A DNA stretch of 64,000 bases, taken from Litorivita sp040371945 (GTDB taxonomy: Bacteria > Pseudomonadota > Alphaproteobacteria > Rhodobacterales > Rhodobacteraceae). The DNA lies in contig NZ_BAABWS010000004.1 of NCBI RefSeq assembly GCF_040371945.1, positions 1-64,000 on the forward strand, read 5' to 3'. Numbering within the stretch: position 1 is the stretch's first letter; each line of letters begins with the position of its first letter. A program made the position numbers and the translations under genes. Shown here piece by piece: positions 50,653 to 60,601 of the stretch. The notes beneath the pieces were generated by a model, which did not search any database, was not told the origin of the DNA, and saw only the letters and a program-made list of their open reading frames with translations.

Positions 50653-53367
50653 TCAGCGTGTCTTGCCTCGGGGCCAGTCGGGCGCGCGTTTTTGCGCAAA
50701 GGCGCGTAGCCCTTCGGCCAGATCGGCACCATTCAGATGGTCTTGAAAGGCGGTGATTTCGGCCGCCAGCCGCGCGCGGCGTGCGGGGTCTTGGGCCTGC
50801 GCCATGCTCAGGCGCTTCATCTGGCGGATCACCTCGGGGCTATTGGCGGCGATTTGCGCGGCTTTGGCGCGGGCGCGCTGCATCAAATCCTCGGGCGCCG
50901 CCACCTCGCACACCAGCCCCCACGCCAGAGCCGTTTCGGCCGAAATCATCTCGGCGGTATAAAACAGCTGCGCCGCGCGGGCCGCGCCGATGCGTTCGGG
51001 CAGGCGCAGGCTCGCGCCGCCTGCGGGCACGATGCCGTATCGGGCATGGGCGTCGCCAAGGCGGGCGGTTTGCGCCGCGATCACCATGTCGCAGCACAGC
51101 AGCATTTCCAACCCGCCTGCCACGGCGATGCCATTGGCCGCGCCGATGACGGGCACGGGCAGCTCTTCGATCATGCTGATCACCCGTTGGTTATGCGCCA
51201 GCGTGTCGATCAGCGCGCGGCCGCCCGCGTCGCGCGCGGCGGCAAATTCGATCAGATCGCCGCCCGCACAAAAGGCGCGGCCCGCGCCGGTTATGATCAC
51301 CGCGCGCAGATCGGGCAGCGCGGCCAGTTGCCGAAGCCGGACCTCCAGCCCGCGCATCATCGCCCGTGATGCGGCGTTCAGGCTTTGCGGGTGGTCAAGG
51401 GTCAGCGTCGCAATGCCGCCCTCGACCCCTAGCCGCACCCGCGGCGTCTCGAATGACAGCGCATAGCTTTGCGGCAGCGGAGCAAGCGCCGCGCGCAGGG
51501 CCTCGGCCTGCTGCGCCCCCGTGTCTGTGCCGGCGTCCGTGCCCGCGCCCGCATCTGCCTCTGTGCCCGCGAGGGCCACAGTGGCGCTCACGGCGGTGCG
51601 GCCCTGCGGGTCTGTGCCGACCTCGGCCTCAAAGACCGAAGCCGGCCCGCAATGCTGCGCAATCTCAAGGCGCAGTTTTTCAACGATCGCGCGCTCGCGC
51701 AGAGCCGGTTTGAACAGCTTGCCCACCGCCGTCAGCGGCAAGGCGTCGATCACGATGATGCGTTTGGGGCGGGCCGGCGGCTCGTGCAGCTGCGCCTCCA
51801 GCATCTCTTGCAGCGCGCGGATGTCGACCTCGCGCCCCTGCGCCGCGACGACGAAGAGGGCGGGCACCTCGCCTGCGTATTGGTCGGGCATGCCGACGGC
51901 GGCGCTGATCTCGACATCGGGGTGGCGGTTGGCGACCTCTTCGATCGCCGTGGGGTCGATGTTATGGCCGCTGCGCACGATCAGATCCTTGGCCCGTCCG
52001 GTCAGAACCAGCCGCTCGTCGGTGGTCAGATAGCCGATGTCGCCGGTGCTCAGCCAGCCATCGGCGTCCAGCACCCCGCTGTTATGGGCCGGATCGACAT
52101 AGCCCGCAAAAACCTGTGGGCCGCGCAGTTGCACCTCGCCGCTGACCCCCGCAGGGCAGGGGGTGTCGGGCGCGCCGCTTTGGATGATGCGGGTCTGCGA
52201 GAAGGGCGCGCGCAGCCCGACGCTGCCGCGGACCGGATCGCCGTGGCGCGGGGTAAAGGCGATGGCGGCGGCGGTTTCGGTCATGCCGTAGGTTTCATAC
52301 AAGCGCACGCCGATCTTGCGCTCGAAGGCCTCGGCCACGCTCTCGGGCAGGCCCGCGCCCCCCGTGACGGCCATGCGCAGAGCGTCAAGGCGCAGATCCT
52401 GCGGATAGGTCGCGCTCAGCGCCGCGATCGAGGTCGGCACGCCGCTGACCACGGTGGCGCCGAAGGCCTCGGCCAGACGCCAGTAATTTTGCACCACCTC
52501 GCGCGGGCGCAGGGCATAGGGCGAGGGGATCACCATATGGCCGCCCGCCGCCAGCACCGCCAGCCCGACGGTCATCGTGCCGCCGACGTGAAAGAAGGGA
52601 AATCCGTTGAGCACGCAATCGGTCTCGCAATATCCAAAGACCTGCCCGAAGCCGAAAGCGGCGTGGATCTGGTTGCCATGGGACAGCGGGACCAGTTTCG
52701 GCCGTCCGGTGGTGCCGCCCGTGTGGAACAGGGCGCTTACCGCGTCGGGATCAGTGGTCGGAGCAAAATCGAGCCGCGTCTCGCAGGCCGCTTCGAGCAG
52801 CGGATCAAGCGCGCGAAACCCTTCGGGCAAAGGCCCCTGCGCGCCGATCACCAAGACATGCTCAAGGCTGGGCACCTCGGCGCGGATGGCCTCGGCCCGC
52901 GCCCAACAATCGGCGTCCAGATGCGCCGCAGGGATCACCAGAATGCGCGCCGCTTCGGCATTGAGCAGATCGACGATGGCGTCGCGGCTGAGCAGGTAGT
53001 TGAGGGTGCTGGCCACGCCCGCGACCTGCGCGCCCAAAAGCAGTTCGGGAAATTGCGGCAAAGTGGGGGACAAAAACGCCGCCACACCGCGCTCCTGCGT
53101 CAGCCCCAAGCTGCGGAACATATTGGCCGCGCGCGTCACTGCGCCGAGCAATTGCGCATGGCTCAGCGCCCTGCCGATGTCTTGGGGATCGGGGCTGCGC
53201 AGCACCGTAAGGGCAGGGCGCGCGCCGCCGTGATGGGCGGTGGCGCGCAGCAGATCATAAATCCCGCGCGCCGTGACCAAAGCGCGATAATCCTGCGCTT
53301 CGATGGCTTGGACTTCGGCGATGCTGCGGACCTCCATGATCGGGCGGGTGGTTTTGAGATCGGTCAT
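50653..53367 (-). CDS. Acyl-CoA synthetase fused to an enoyl-CoA hydratase domain
   Basis: A 904-residue fusion. Residues 1 to about 570 are an AMP-forming acyl-CoA ligase: P-loop HTGGTTGRPKLVPLSHGN, YGMTETAAAIAF, DGWLSTGDIGYL, and Lys in PLTAVGKLFKPALR. A Thr/Asp/Gly/Ala-rich linker follows (about residues 605-630). Residues about 645-904 are a crotonase domain with GRAFCAGGDLIEF and ANGIAVAGGLEMLLCCDMVIA. The frame is uninterrupted, so this is a single polypeptide that could activate an acid and hydrate or isomerise the enoyl-CoA. The substrate is unknown. It is in a leftward cluster with an SDR, an esterase and a CoA-transferase. Confidence 0.88.
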   Translation of the reverse strand: MTDLKTTRPIMEVRSIAEVQAIEAQDYRALVTARGIYDLLRATAHHGGARPALTVLRSPDPQDIGRALSHAQLLGAVTRAANMFRSLGLTQERGVAAFLSPTLPQFPELLLGAQVAGVASTLNYLLSRDAIVDLLNAEAARILVIPAAHLDADCWARAEAIRAEVPSLEHVLVIGAQGPLPEGFRALDPLLEAACETRLDFAPTTDPDAVSALFHTGGTTGRPKLVPLSHGNQIHAAFGFGQVFGYCETDCVLNGFPFFHVGGTMTVGLAVLAAGGHMVIPSPYALRPREVVQNYWRLAEAFGATVVSGVPTSIAALSATYPQDLRLDALRMAVTGGAGLPESVAEAFERKIGVRLYETYGMTETAAAIAFTPRHGDPVRGSVGLRAPFSQTRIIQSGAPDTPCPAGVSGEVQLRGPQVFAGYVDPAHNSGVLDADGWLSTGDIGYLTTDERLVLTGRAKDLIVRSGHNIDPTAIEEVANRHPDVEISAAVGMPDQYAGEVPALFVVAAQGREVDIRALQEMLEAQLHEPPARPKRIIVIDALPLTAVGKLFKPALRERAIVEKLRLEIAQHCGPASVFEAEVGTDPQGRTAVSATVALAGTEADAGAGTDAGTDTGAQQAEALRAALAPLPQSYALSFETPRVRLGVEGGIATLTLDHPQSLNAASRAMMRGLEVRLRQLAALPDLRAVIITGAGRAFCAGGDLIEFAAARDAGGRALIDTLAHNQRVISMIEELPVPVIGAANGIAVAGGLEMLLCCDMVIAAQTARLGDAHARYGIVPAGGASLRLPERIGAARAAQLFYTAEMISAETALAWGLVCEVAAPEDLMQRARAKAAQIAANSPEVIRQMKRLSMAQAQDPARRARLAAEITAFQDHLNGADLAEGLRAFAQKRAPDWPRGKTR

Positions 53368-53592
53368 GCGGCGGGGCCTTTCGGGTTGTGGGCGGTAGAG
53401 CGTGTGAGGCGGCGGGCAACAGCGGGCGAGAGGGCGGCGGGGCCGGATCAGGCGCGGCCTTGGGCCCCATGGGGTGCCAAGGTTTGCCTCGGGGGGCCGC
53501 GGGGTGCCGCGTGGTGCCGAGGGTCGACGGGGAGCTCGGGGTTGATGACGCCTGTTTGGTCCTGAGCGCCGCGCGGCGCACAGGCGCGCGCA

Positions 53593-54474
53593 TCAGGCGG
53601 GGCGGGTATATCCCGCATGTTCAAGCTCCTGACGGCCTTGCGCCGCGCCGCTGCCTGGCACGGTTTCGCCGCCGCGCGCGGTCACATCCGACCAATGCGC
53701 CAGCAGGGCCTCGGCGGCCCCCTCGCCGGTGCCGACATAGGCGCCTTGGCTCAAGGTCACATGGGCGGCGGCAAAGGCTCCCGCGCCCGCGCAAAGAATG
53801 GTCCGGCTGGGCGCGTCATCGCGCAGCAGCGCCACGATCGCGGGGCTGACATGGGCGGGCTTTAGCAGATCCAGTTCGGCCTGCGGCAACAGCCCGTCGA
53901 GCATTTGCGTCGCAGCCGTGGGCGCGATGCAATTGACGCGGATATTGTCGCGCGCGCCTTCCAAAGCGAGGGTCTGCATCAATCCGACCAGCGCCATTTT
54001 CGCGGCGCCGTAATTGGATTGCCCGAAGTTGCCGTAAAGCCCCGAAGAGGAGGTCGTCATCACGATCCGCCCGAAGCCCTGCGCGCGCATCTGTGGCCAG
54101 ACGGCCTTGCAGCAATGCACCGCGCCCATGACGTGGACCTCCATCACCAGACGGAAATCGGCAAGCTCCATCTTGGCAAAGGATTTGTCGCGCAAGATGC
54201 CCGCATTGTTGACCAACATATCGATGCGGCCCCAATGAGCGATGGTTCGGGCGACCATGGCTTCGACCTCGGGCCAATCGGTGACCGAGCAGGCATGGGC
54301 CAGCGCCGCGCCGCCCGCATCGGCGATTTCATCGGCCACGGTTTGCGCATGGCCAAGGTCGAGATCATTGACCACAACGCGGGCGCCGCGCGCAGCCAGA
54401 AGATGCGCATGTTCGCGCCCCAATCCGCCGCCCGCGCCGGTCACAATCGCCACTTTTCCGGTGAAATCAATCAT
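53593..54474 (-). CDS. Short-chain dehydrogenase/reductase, 3-hydroxyacyl-CoA dehydrogenase-like
   Basis: A 293-residue SDR. It has the cofactor motif TGAGGGLGREHA, NDLD (NAD preference suggested by Asp), NNAG, and the catalytic TTSSSGLYGNFGQSNYGAAKMA. The extended C-terminus resembles the dehydrogenase part of MFE-2-type proteins. Start MIDFTGK at 54474 is preferred. It may act after the enoyl-CoA hydratase domain encoded downstream in the same direction, oxidising the hydroxyacyl-CoA. Confidence 0.85.
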   Translation of the reverse strand: MIDFTGKVAIVTGAGGGLGREHAHLLAARGARVVVNDLDLGHAQTVADEIADAGGAALAHACSVTDWPEVEAMVARTIAHWGRIDMLVNNAGILRDKSFAKMELADFRLVMEVHVMGAVHCCKAVWPQMRAQGFGRIVMTTSSSGLYGNFGQSNYGAAKMALVGLMQTLALEGARDNIRVNCIAPTAATQMLDGLLPQAELDLLKPAHVSPAIVALLRDDAPSRTILCAGAGAFAAAHVTLSQGAYVGTGEGAAEALLAHWSDVTARGGETVPGSGAAQGRQELEHAGYTRPA

Positions 54475-54534
54475 TGTCGTCCTGTCCTTTTTGCTTGCCT
54501 GTCCATGTCGGCGCATCGCCTGAGCGATTGCGTA

Positions 54535-56175
54535 TCAGCGGGTTTCATCGGGGCCGCGCAGCGGCGAGGCGACGCCGACGCTCCAGTTCCACGGCAGATT
54601 GCCCGCTGCGCGTTTGCGGGCGAAATCTGCCTCGATCAAGTCATACATGCCGCCAAAGAGGTCATAGCGCAGGGCGGGTTGATCGGCGAAATGCAAGACC
54701 GCGCCCGCGGCGGCGGGGCGGTCTGCGCCCTGCTGTGCTGCCGCATCTGCGGGCTGATCCGCCGCGCCCCTGCGCCCTGTGCCGTAATCGGGCCAGAGCG
54801 GCGCGCCGTCGCTGCGCGGCTGTCCGTCCTTGGCAAAGCTGGTCCAATACTCGCCTATGGTGCGGGTCAAAGCGGCCTCGGCGCCGCTGCGCGGGGCCTT
54901 GGGCCATGCGGGGGGCGATTGCTCCATCGTGTCGAACAGATAGGCCAGCTCGCAGGCATGAAACCCGTGCAATCCGCGCGCCTGTGCCTGCGGGTAGCCG
55001 TGGTCGAAATAATAGACAAAGACCGGCAATTGCGCGCGCGCCTGTGCCTTGGCCGCGCTCAAAACGGTCCAGCCAAAGAGCGCCTCGCCAACGGCCCGTT
55101 CGGTGCTGTCTTTGATATCGCTGGCGGGGTAGCGCGCGAGGAAGTCACCCGCTAGATCGCCGTAGCGGGCCTTGATCATGGCCGTATAGTCTTCGCCGCT
55201 TTCGGGCAGGGGCGGCATCAGGAATTCGAGGGTCAGGATCTCGCCGCTGTTAAATCCCGTCAGCAGGGGCACGGGCGCGGTTTTGCCGCTGTTGAACAGA
55301 TGCAGCGGCTGGTCGGGCAGGATCACGCCATCGACCACCCCCTGCGCGGCAAAGCCGATCCGGTCCGCCGCCAGAGCCAGTTCCTGCGCGTCCCATGCGC
55401 GCAGATCCGCGATGCTCTTGGCGCCAAGCCCGGCGGCGGTTTGCAGGCCTGTGTCATGTCCGGTGCCCATGCCGTTTGCCTCACGGCTCAGGTGCTGCGC
55501 CGAACAGATATGGCCGCTTTGGGCGATGGCGCGGGCAAACAGGCCGCGCGCGGCAGGGGCGCACATCAGGTAATAGACGCTCAGCGCGCCGGCGGATTCT
55601 CCGGCCACGGTGACATTGGCGGGGTCGCCGCCGACCGCCGCGATATTACGCTGCACCCATTGCAATGCGGCGATCTGGTCGAGCAGCCCGTAGTTGCCCG
55701 ACAGGCCCTGCGGGTCTTCGGCGCTCAGTTCGGGGTGGGCGAGATAGCCCAAGATGTTGAGGCGGTAATTGATCGTCACCACCACCTGCCCGCGCCGTGC
55801 CAGCGCCGCGCCATCCGTCAGCGCCTCGCTGCCCGCCCCGCGCAGAAGGTTGCCCCCGTGAATCCAGACGAGGACCGGCAGGTCTTTGGCATCCTCGGGC
55901 GCCCAGATGTTGAGATTGAGGCAGTCTTCGTCCTTGAGCGGGATGTCGCATTCATAAACGCTGCCCGCGCGGCGCTGGGGTTGCGGGCAGGCGGGGCCGA
56001 AGCGGCCCGCATCGCGAAGTTCGCTCCGGTCGGGCAGAGGCGCGGGGGGCCGCCAGCGCCGCGCGCCCGTGGGCGGCAAGGCGTAGGGCAGGCCGCGATA
56101 GACCTGCAACCCGTTTTCATGGCGGCCCCGCGCGGGACCGGCGGGAAATTGTGCGATGGGGTCGGTCTGGCTCAT
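54535..56175 (-). CDS. Type-B carboxylesterase (para-nitrobenzyl esterase-like)
   Basis: A 546-residue alpha/beta hydrolase of the carboxylesterase/lipase family. It has the N-terminal YRGLPYALPPTGARRW, oxyanion HGGNLLRG, nucleophile AGESAGALSVYYL, and His in HGFHACELAYLFDT. No signal peptide is evident, suggesting a cytosolic role. It lies between an SDR gene and a CoA-transferase gene, so it may release an acid from an imported ester. Confidence 0.87.
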   Translation of the reverse strand: MSQTDPIAQFPAGPARGRHENGLQVYRGLPYALPPTGARRWRPPAPLPDRSELRDAGRFGPACPQPQRRAGSVYECDIPLKDEDCLNLNIWAPEDAKDLPVLVWIHGGNLLRGAGSEALTDGAALARRGQVVVTINYRLNILGYLAHPELSAEDPQGLSGNYGLLDQIAALQWVQRNIAAVGGDPANVTVAGESAGALSVYYLMCAPAARGLFARAIAQSGHICSAQHLSREANGMGTGHDTGLQTAAGLGAKSIADLRAWDAQELALAADRIGFAAQGVVDGVILPDQPLHLFNSGKTAPVPLLTGFNSGEILTLEFLMPPLPESGEDYTAMIKARYGDLAGDFLARYPASDIKDSTERAVGEALFGWTVLSAAKAQARAQLPVFVYYFDHGYPQAQARGLHGFHACELAYLFDTMEQSPPAWPKAPRSGAEAALTRTIGEYWTSFAKDGQPRSDGAPLWPDYGTGRRGAADQPADAAAQQGADRPAAAGAVLHFADQPALRYDLFGGMYDLIEADFARKRAAGNLPWNWSVGVASPLRGPDETR

Positions 56176-56281
56176 ATCATTCTTTCCTCAAAAAGCGCGC
56201 AGGGTCGGGGGGCGCCAAGCGGGCGGGGGGACGCATGGACAAGATCGGGCAGCAAGATCGGGCGGCGAGACGGCGGGCCGC

Positions 56282-57568
56282 TCAGGCGGCGCCGTGACCC
56301 GTTCGTGCGCCTGTATCGCCGAGCGCGGCGAGGTCGGCCTCGCTCAGCCCTGCGGCGCGCAACACCTCCAGCGTATCGGCGCCAAGGCGGGCAGGCGCAT
56401 GGGCCGGATGCGGGTTTGTGCCATCGGCCTTGAACGACATATTGGGCACATGCACGGGGGCGTCATGGCCGTTGATCGCCATTTGCGAGACCAGATCGCG
56501 GGCGGTGAATTGCGGCTCTTGCGTCACCTCGTCGAGGCTGCGCACCCGCGCGGCGGGCACATCGGCGGCGGCGAGCAAGGTTTCCCAGTCCGCCGCAGGG
56601 CGGGTCAGGAACAGCGCCACCAATTCGGCGCGCAGGGCAGGGGCATTGGCATGGCGCGCCTCGGGCGTGGACCAGCGCGGATCGCGCGCAATGTCGCCGC
56701 GCCCGCAGGCGGTGCACAGTCTGGCAAATTGGCGCGCGTTATTCGCGGCCAGCATCAACACGCCGTCGGCCGTATCGAAGGCGCCCGACGAGGGGCTGGC
56801 GCTCCATGCTTCATTGCCGTTTTGCGCGGGCATCCACCCCGTCGTCATATGCTGCGTGACCAGCGAGGCCATCATCATCAGCGCCGTGTCCAGCATCGCC
56901 ACATCAAGGCGCACCGCCTTGCCGGTGCGGCGCATTTCCAACAGCCCCGCCAGAACCGCCATGGCCGCATTCATGCCGGTGGCGAAATCGACATAGGGCG
57001 CGCCGACCTTGGTCGGCCCGTCGCCCGCATGGCCGGTGGTCAGCATGATGCCGCACATGCCTTGGATGATGTGGTCATAGGCGGGCCGCCCGCGCATCGG
57101 GCCGTCCTGACCATAGGCGGAAATCGAACAGTAAACGATATCGGGGCGCAGGGCGCGGACCGCGTCAAAGCCCAGCCCGAGGCGCTCCATCACACCAGGT
57201 TTGAAGTTCTCGACAAAGATATCCGCACCGGCAATCAAGCGTTTGAGCGCCGCCATGCCTTGCGGGGTTTTCAAATCCAGCGCGACGGATTTCTTGGCAG
57301 CATTGACGGTCAGGAAATTCACCCCCATGCCCAGATCGGTCAGCGCCTTGGAGGGGCCGCCGTTGCGGGTCCAATCGCCCTCAAGGGGTTTTTCGATCTT
57401 GATGACCTCGGCCCCCATGAGCGCCAGTTGATAGGTCGCAAAGGGCCCTGCCAGAACTTGGCTCAGGTCGATCACGCGCATCCCCTCCAAAGGGCGAAAG
57501 CCGCCGTGCTGCGGCGCATCGGCGCTCTGCGATTGCGCCGCAGCTTTGGTGTCGAAACTGCGCTTCAT
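56282..57568 (-). CDS. Class III CoA-transferase (CaiB/BaiF family)
   Basis: A 428-residue CoA-transferase. It has the N-terminal LEGMRVIDLSQVLAGPFATYQLALMGAEVIKIEKP, catalytic Asp in GAPYVDFATGMNAAMAVLAGL, and SISAYGQDGPMRGRPAYD. It moves CoA between carboxylic acids. The start at 57568 has GGGAGGG upstream. It is divergent from a LysR gene and first in the leftward cluster. The acid substrate is unknown. Confidence 0.9.
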   Translation of the reverse strand: MKRSFDTKAAAQSQSADAPQHGGFRPLEGMRVIDLSQVLAGPFATYQLALMGAEVIKIEKPLEGDWTRNGGPSKALTDLGMGVNFLTVNAAKKSVALDLKTPQGMAALKRLIAGADIFVENFKPGVMERLGLGFDAVRALRPDIVYCSISAYGQDGPMRGRPAYDHIIQGMCGIMLTTGHAGDGPTKVGAPYVDFATGMNAAMAVLAGLLEMRRTGKAVRLDVAMLDTALMMMASLVTQHMTTGWMPAQNGNEAWSASPSSGAFDTADGVLMLAANNARQFARLCTACGRGDIARDPRWSTPEARHANAPALRAELVALFLTRPAADWETLLAAADVPAARVRSLDEVTQEPQFTARDLVSQMAINGHDAPVHVPNMSFKADGTNPHPAHAPARLGADTLEVLRAAGLSEADLAALGDTGARTGHGAA

Positions 57569-57682
57569 GGCGCTGCCCTCCCTGATCCGGCCAGCGCCGG
57601 AAATCTCTTCTCCCTCCTTGCAATAGAGTGCGCTTCGCAATAAAAAAAATTCAAAAATTCTGCAATGTGATAGGAATAATTT

Positions 57683-58633
57683 ATGGCTCACTCCCCGCAG
57701 CATCTGGATCGTCTTCGTTTGCGCCACCTGCGCCTGATGGAGTTGATCGAGGCGCATGGATCGCTGCGCGCCGTCGCCGAACAGCTCAGCCTGACGCAGC
57801 CCGCCGTCTCGCAGATGGTCAAGGATCTGGAGTTTGCCTTTGGCTCGGTTCTGGTCGAACGCTCGGTGCGCGGGGTGACATTGACCGCGACGGGGCGGCT
57901 TGCCTTGCAGCGCGCGCGTTCGGGTCTGGCGACCTTTCAAACCCTTGCGCAGGAGCTGGACGAAGGGCTGCCGCCGGTTTTGCGCATCGGGACCAATCCG
58001 GCGATGATGTTCAACGTGATCCCTGCCGCCTTGCGGATGACGCGCGATGATGCGGCGCCTGTGCGCTATGCACTGCGCTCGGGGTTGGCGATGGATATGA
58101 CCCGCGCGCTTTGGGACGGGGAAATCAACGCCTATGTCGGGCGCATCGATTGGGAGGTCGTGCCGAGCGAAATGAAAAAGAGCCTGCGCCACGCGCATCT
58201 GTTCGAAACCGATCTGGTGGTGGCCTGCGCCCAAGACCACCCTTTGGCGCAAAAGGGGAAGGTGACGCCTGCCGATCTGGAGGCGGCGACATGGGCCTTG
58301 CCCCCCGAGAATTCCAAAAACCGCATGGGGCTTGCCGCCGCGTTTCGCAACGCTGGCCTCTCGGAGCCGCAGATCGCCGTCGAAGTTGCGGCCGATCCGC
58401 ATGGGTTGATGACGATCTTGCGCGAAATGCCTCTGCTGGCGGTGGTGCCGCGTCTGGTTCTGGACGCGCCCGATGCGGGGCGGCCTTTGGTGACGCTTGA
58501 TGCGGATTTTTTGCGCCTGCCGCCGATCGAGGTCGGGTTCTTGACCTTGGTCGAGCATGAGCATGTGATCGGCCTTGCCGCCTTCCGCGCCGCGCTTTCG
58601 GCGGCCTCGCGCCAGATGTCGGGGGCCGTTTAG
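57683..58633 (+). CDS. LysR-family transcriptional regulator
   Basis: A 316-residue LTTR. The HTH is LRHLRLMELIEAHGSLRAVAEQLSLTQPAVSQMVKDLEFAFGSVLVER. The effector domain begins LRIGTNPAMMFNVIPAALRM. It is divergent from the CoA-transferase gene, with an AT-rich promoter in between containing A/T runs and TGCAAT repeats. It is a likely regulator of the leftward cluster and possibly of the transporter operon that converges on it. Confidence 0.87.
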   Translation: MAHSPQHLDRLRLRHLRLMELIEAHGSLRAVAEQLSLTQPAVSQMVKDLEFAFGSVLVERSVRGVTLTATGRLALQRARSGLATFQTLAQELDEGLPPVLRIGTNPAMMFNVIPAALRMTRDDAAPVRYALRSGLAMDMTRALWDGEINAYVGRIDWEVVPSEMKKSLRHAHLFETDLVVACAQDHPLAQKGKVTPADLEAATWALPPENSKNRMGLAAAFRNAGLSEPQIAVEVAADPHGLMTILREMPLLAVVPRLVLDAPDAGRPLVTLDADFLRLPPIEVGFLTLVEHEHVIGLAAFRAALSAASRQMSGAV

Positions 58634-58637
58634 GCCG

Positions 58638-59585
58638 TCATTTGCGTTTGAAAATCACGGGGCAATCGCCGATGCGGTCCTCGACCAGATCGAGCCAGTT
58701 GCGCGCGCTGGAGCGGCGGGTGACATAGGCGTCCAGAAAGGCCGTGGTGACCAGAGCCAAGGCCTCGGCCTGATGGGGCACGGTGTTGCCCTCGGGGGTC
58801 ATCCCGCCAAGGTAATGGCCCGCATCATCAAGCACGGCGAGGCATTTGTCGCCCGCAGGGGCCAATTCGTAAGGCTCGCATTTCCAATGCCAATCCTGCC
58901 CCTTTGCGCCGCCGTCCTGTTTGCCGGTCACGGTCAGCACCGGCCCCGTCATCGTGTCCCATGATCCCTCGCGCAGGCCCTGCTGCCCGCGCCCCTGACC
59001 GCTCAGGATCAGGGCGGCGGAAAAGCGGTCGTCGCGAAAATGGCGCTGCCCGCCGTAAAGCTCGATCTGCACCCCCGCCAGAAGCTGCGCGGTATAGGCG
59101 CCAAAGGAATGGCCCGCGATGGCCATGGGCAGGCTCGCGCCCTGCACGCCCGCCGCCTCCAGCACCACAGGCAGATGCTGCATCACTTGCTGCACGATCC
59201 GCACGCGGTCGAGCCAATGCGCAGGGTCATGCAGGATTTCGAGCATCTGCGGGCGGATTTGCGGATAGCGGCGCACCCAGAGCGGCAGGTCTTCGTCCTC
59301 GGGGTCGATGCCCAATTCGGGATGGGCGCGAACGACGGACTGGATGCTGTCGGCAAAGGTCGGGTGGATCACCAGATAACCTTGCTTGACCCAAGCCTCC
59401 GTCATGCTGCCATAGGCTTGCCCGCTGGAGCCGAGCCCGTGGCAGAACACCACGATGCCCTTGGCCTGCGCGCCAGCGGGAAAGCGGCACAGCAAAGGCA
59501 TATTGCCGCCTTTGCCGTCCGGCACCGAAACGGCGCGTACCGCCATTCTATAGGTGTCGCATTTTGCGCTCCAAGGCATATTCAT
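58638..59585 (-). CDS. Alpha/beta hydrolase, PAF-acetylhydrolase/chlorophyllase-like
   Basis: About 315 residues. It has the oxyanion region GIVVFCHGLGSSGQAYGSM, nucleophile AIAGHSFGAYTAQLLAG, and His near DDAGHYLGGMTPEG. Start MNMPWSAKC at 59585 overlaps the upstream ATPase gene stop by 4 bases; longer frames would lie inside that gene. It is the last gene of the ABC importer operon, so it probably hydrolyses the imported compound. The family is not precise enough to name a substrate. Confidence 0.8.
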   Translation of the reverse strand: MNMPWSAKCDTYRMAVRAVSVPDGKGGNMPLLCRFPAGAQAKGIVVFCHGLGSSGQAYGSMTEAWVKQGYLVIHPTFADSIQSVVRAHPELGIDPEDEDLPLWVRRYPQIRPQMLEILHDPAHWLDRVRIVQQVMQHLPVVLEAAGVQGASLPMAIAGHSFGAYTAQLLAGVQIELYGGQRHFRDDRFSAALILSGQGRGQQGLREGSWDTMTGPVLTVTGKQDGGAKGQDWHWKCEPYELAPAGDKCLAVLDDAGHYLGGMTPEGNTVPHQAEALALVTTAFLDAYVTRRSSARNWLDLVEDRIGDCPVIFKRK

Positions 59586-60601
59586 GTGAGGGCCGCCTCC
59601 TGTGCGGAATGATCCCCGACGGGGGGTGTATCGACAAGAAAACACTGCGCCGTGCCACCGCCGGACACGGGCAGGGCAGGCGGCGCTTCGTGATGACAGC
59701 GCTGCATCGCAACGGGGCAGCGGTGCCGATAGGGGCATCCGGCCTCGGCGCTGCGGGGCAGATCTGCGGCGGGCGCAGCACGGCGCGCGGCGCGGCGCGC
59801 CCTTTGCCGCGCGGGATCAAGCAAGGGCACGGCTTCGAGCAGGGCCTTGGTATAGGGATGCGCGGGCGCGTGATACACGCGGTCCGCCGGTCCTTCCTCG
59901 ACGATATGGCCCAGATACATCACCGCAATCCGGTCGGAGATATGATGCACCAAGGCAAGGTCATGGGCAATGAGCAGATAGGACATACCAAGCGCATCGC
60001 GCCGCTCGTAGAGCAGGTTGATGATCTGGTTTTGCGTCGAGACGTCCAAGGCGCTGACCGGCTCGTCCAGAACGATCAGTTTGGGTTGCAAGGCCAAAGC
60101 CGCCGCGATGGCGATGCGCTGGCGTTGCCCGCCCGAAAACTCCGAGGGATAGCGCGGCAAATGAGTGGCGGGCAGTTTGACCAGTTCCAGCAACTGGGCG
60201 GCTTTTGCGCGGCGCTCGGCGGCGCTCATGTCGGTGTGAAGCTTCAACGGTTCGGTGATGATCTGTTCGACCGTCATCGACGGGTTGAGCGAGGAATAGG
60301 GGTCTTGGAACACGGCTTGGATCTTGCGGCGCAATGCGGGGGGATAGCCGCTGGGCAGCGCGGCCAGATCGGTGCCGTCAAACTCCATCCTGCCATCTGA
60401 GGCGGGCACCAATCCCAACAACGTGTTGGCGATCGAGGATTTTCCCGACCCGCTTTCTCCGACCAGACCCAAAGTCTCGCCCGTGCGAATGGTCAAGTTC
60501 GCGCCTTTGACGGCGTCAAACCCTTTGGTTTTCAACCCCAGAAGCGAGCGCCCGCCGTAGCGCACATGCAGGTCTTTGATCGTCAGTAGGGCATCGCTCA
60601 T
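59582..60601 (-). CDS. Dipeptide/oligopeptide-type ABC transporter ATPase (DppF/OppF-like)
   Basis: A 339-residue ATPase. It has Walker A GLVGESGSGKSS, signature FSGGQRQRIAIA, Walker B LIVLDEPVSALD, and the C-terminal oligopeptide ABC cysteine-rich tail EAGCPYRHRCPVAMQRC. ATG 60601 overlaps the upstream fusion gene stop (ATGA). With the fused permease-ATPase it powers import. Confidence 0.92.
   Translation of the reverse strand: MSDALLTIKDLHVRYGGRSLLGLKTKGFDAVKGANLTIRTGETLGLVGESGSGKSSIANTLLGLVPASDGRMEFDGTDLAALPSGYPPALRRKIQAVFQDPYSSLNPSMTVEQIITEPLKLHTDMSAAERRAKAAQLLELVKLPATHLPRYPSEFSGGQRQRIAIAAALALQPKLIVLDEPVSALDVSTQNQIINLLYERRDALGMSYLLIAHDLALVHHISDRIAVMYLGHIVEEGPADRVYHAPAHPYTKALLEAVPLLDPARQRARRAARRAAPAADLPRSAEAGCPYRHRCPVAMQRCHHEAPPALPVSGGGTAQCFLVDTPPVGDHSAQEAALT

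Noticed and set aside
51469..53565. A 698-codon plus-strand frame opposite the acyl-CoA synthetase fusion
   Set aside because: The opposite strand encodes clear ligase and crotonase motifs; this frame is low-complexity, rich in Arg/Gly/Ala, and shows no motif.
57569..57682. Possible LysR box (TTGC/GCAA elements) between the CoA-transferase and LysR genes
   Set aside because: Several overlapping weak candidates in AT-rich DNA; no single one is convincing enough to list.
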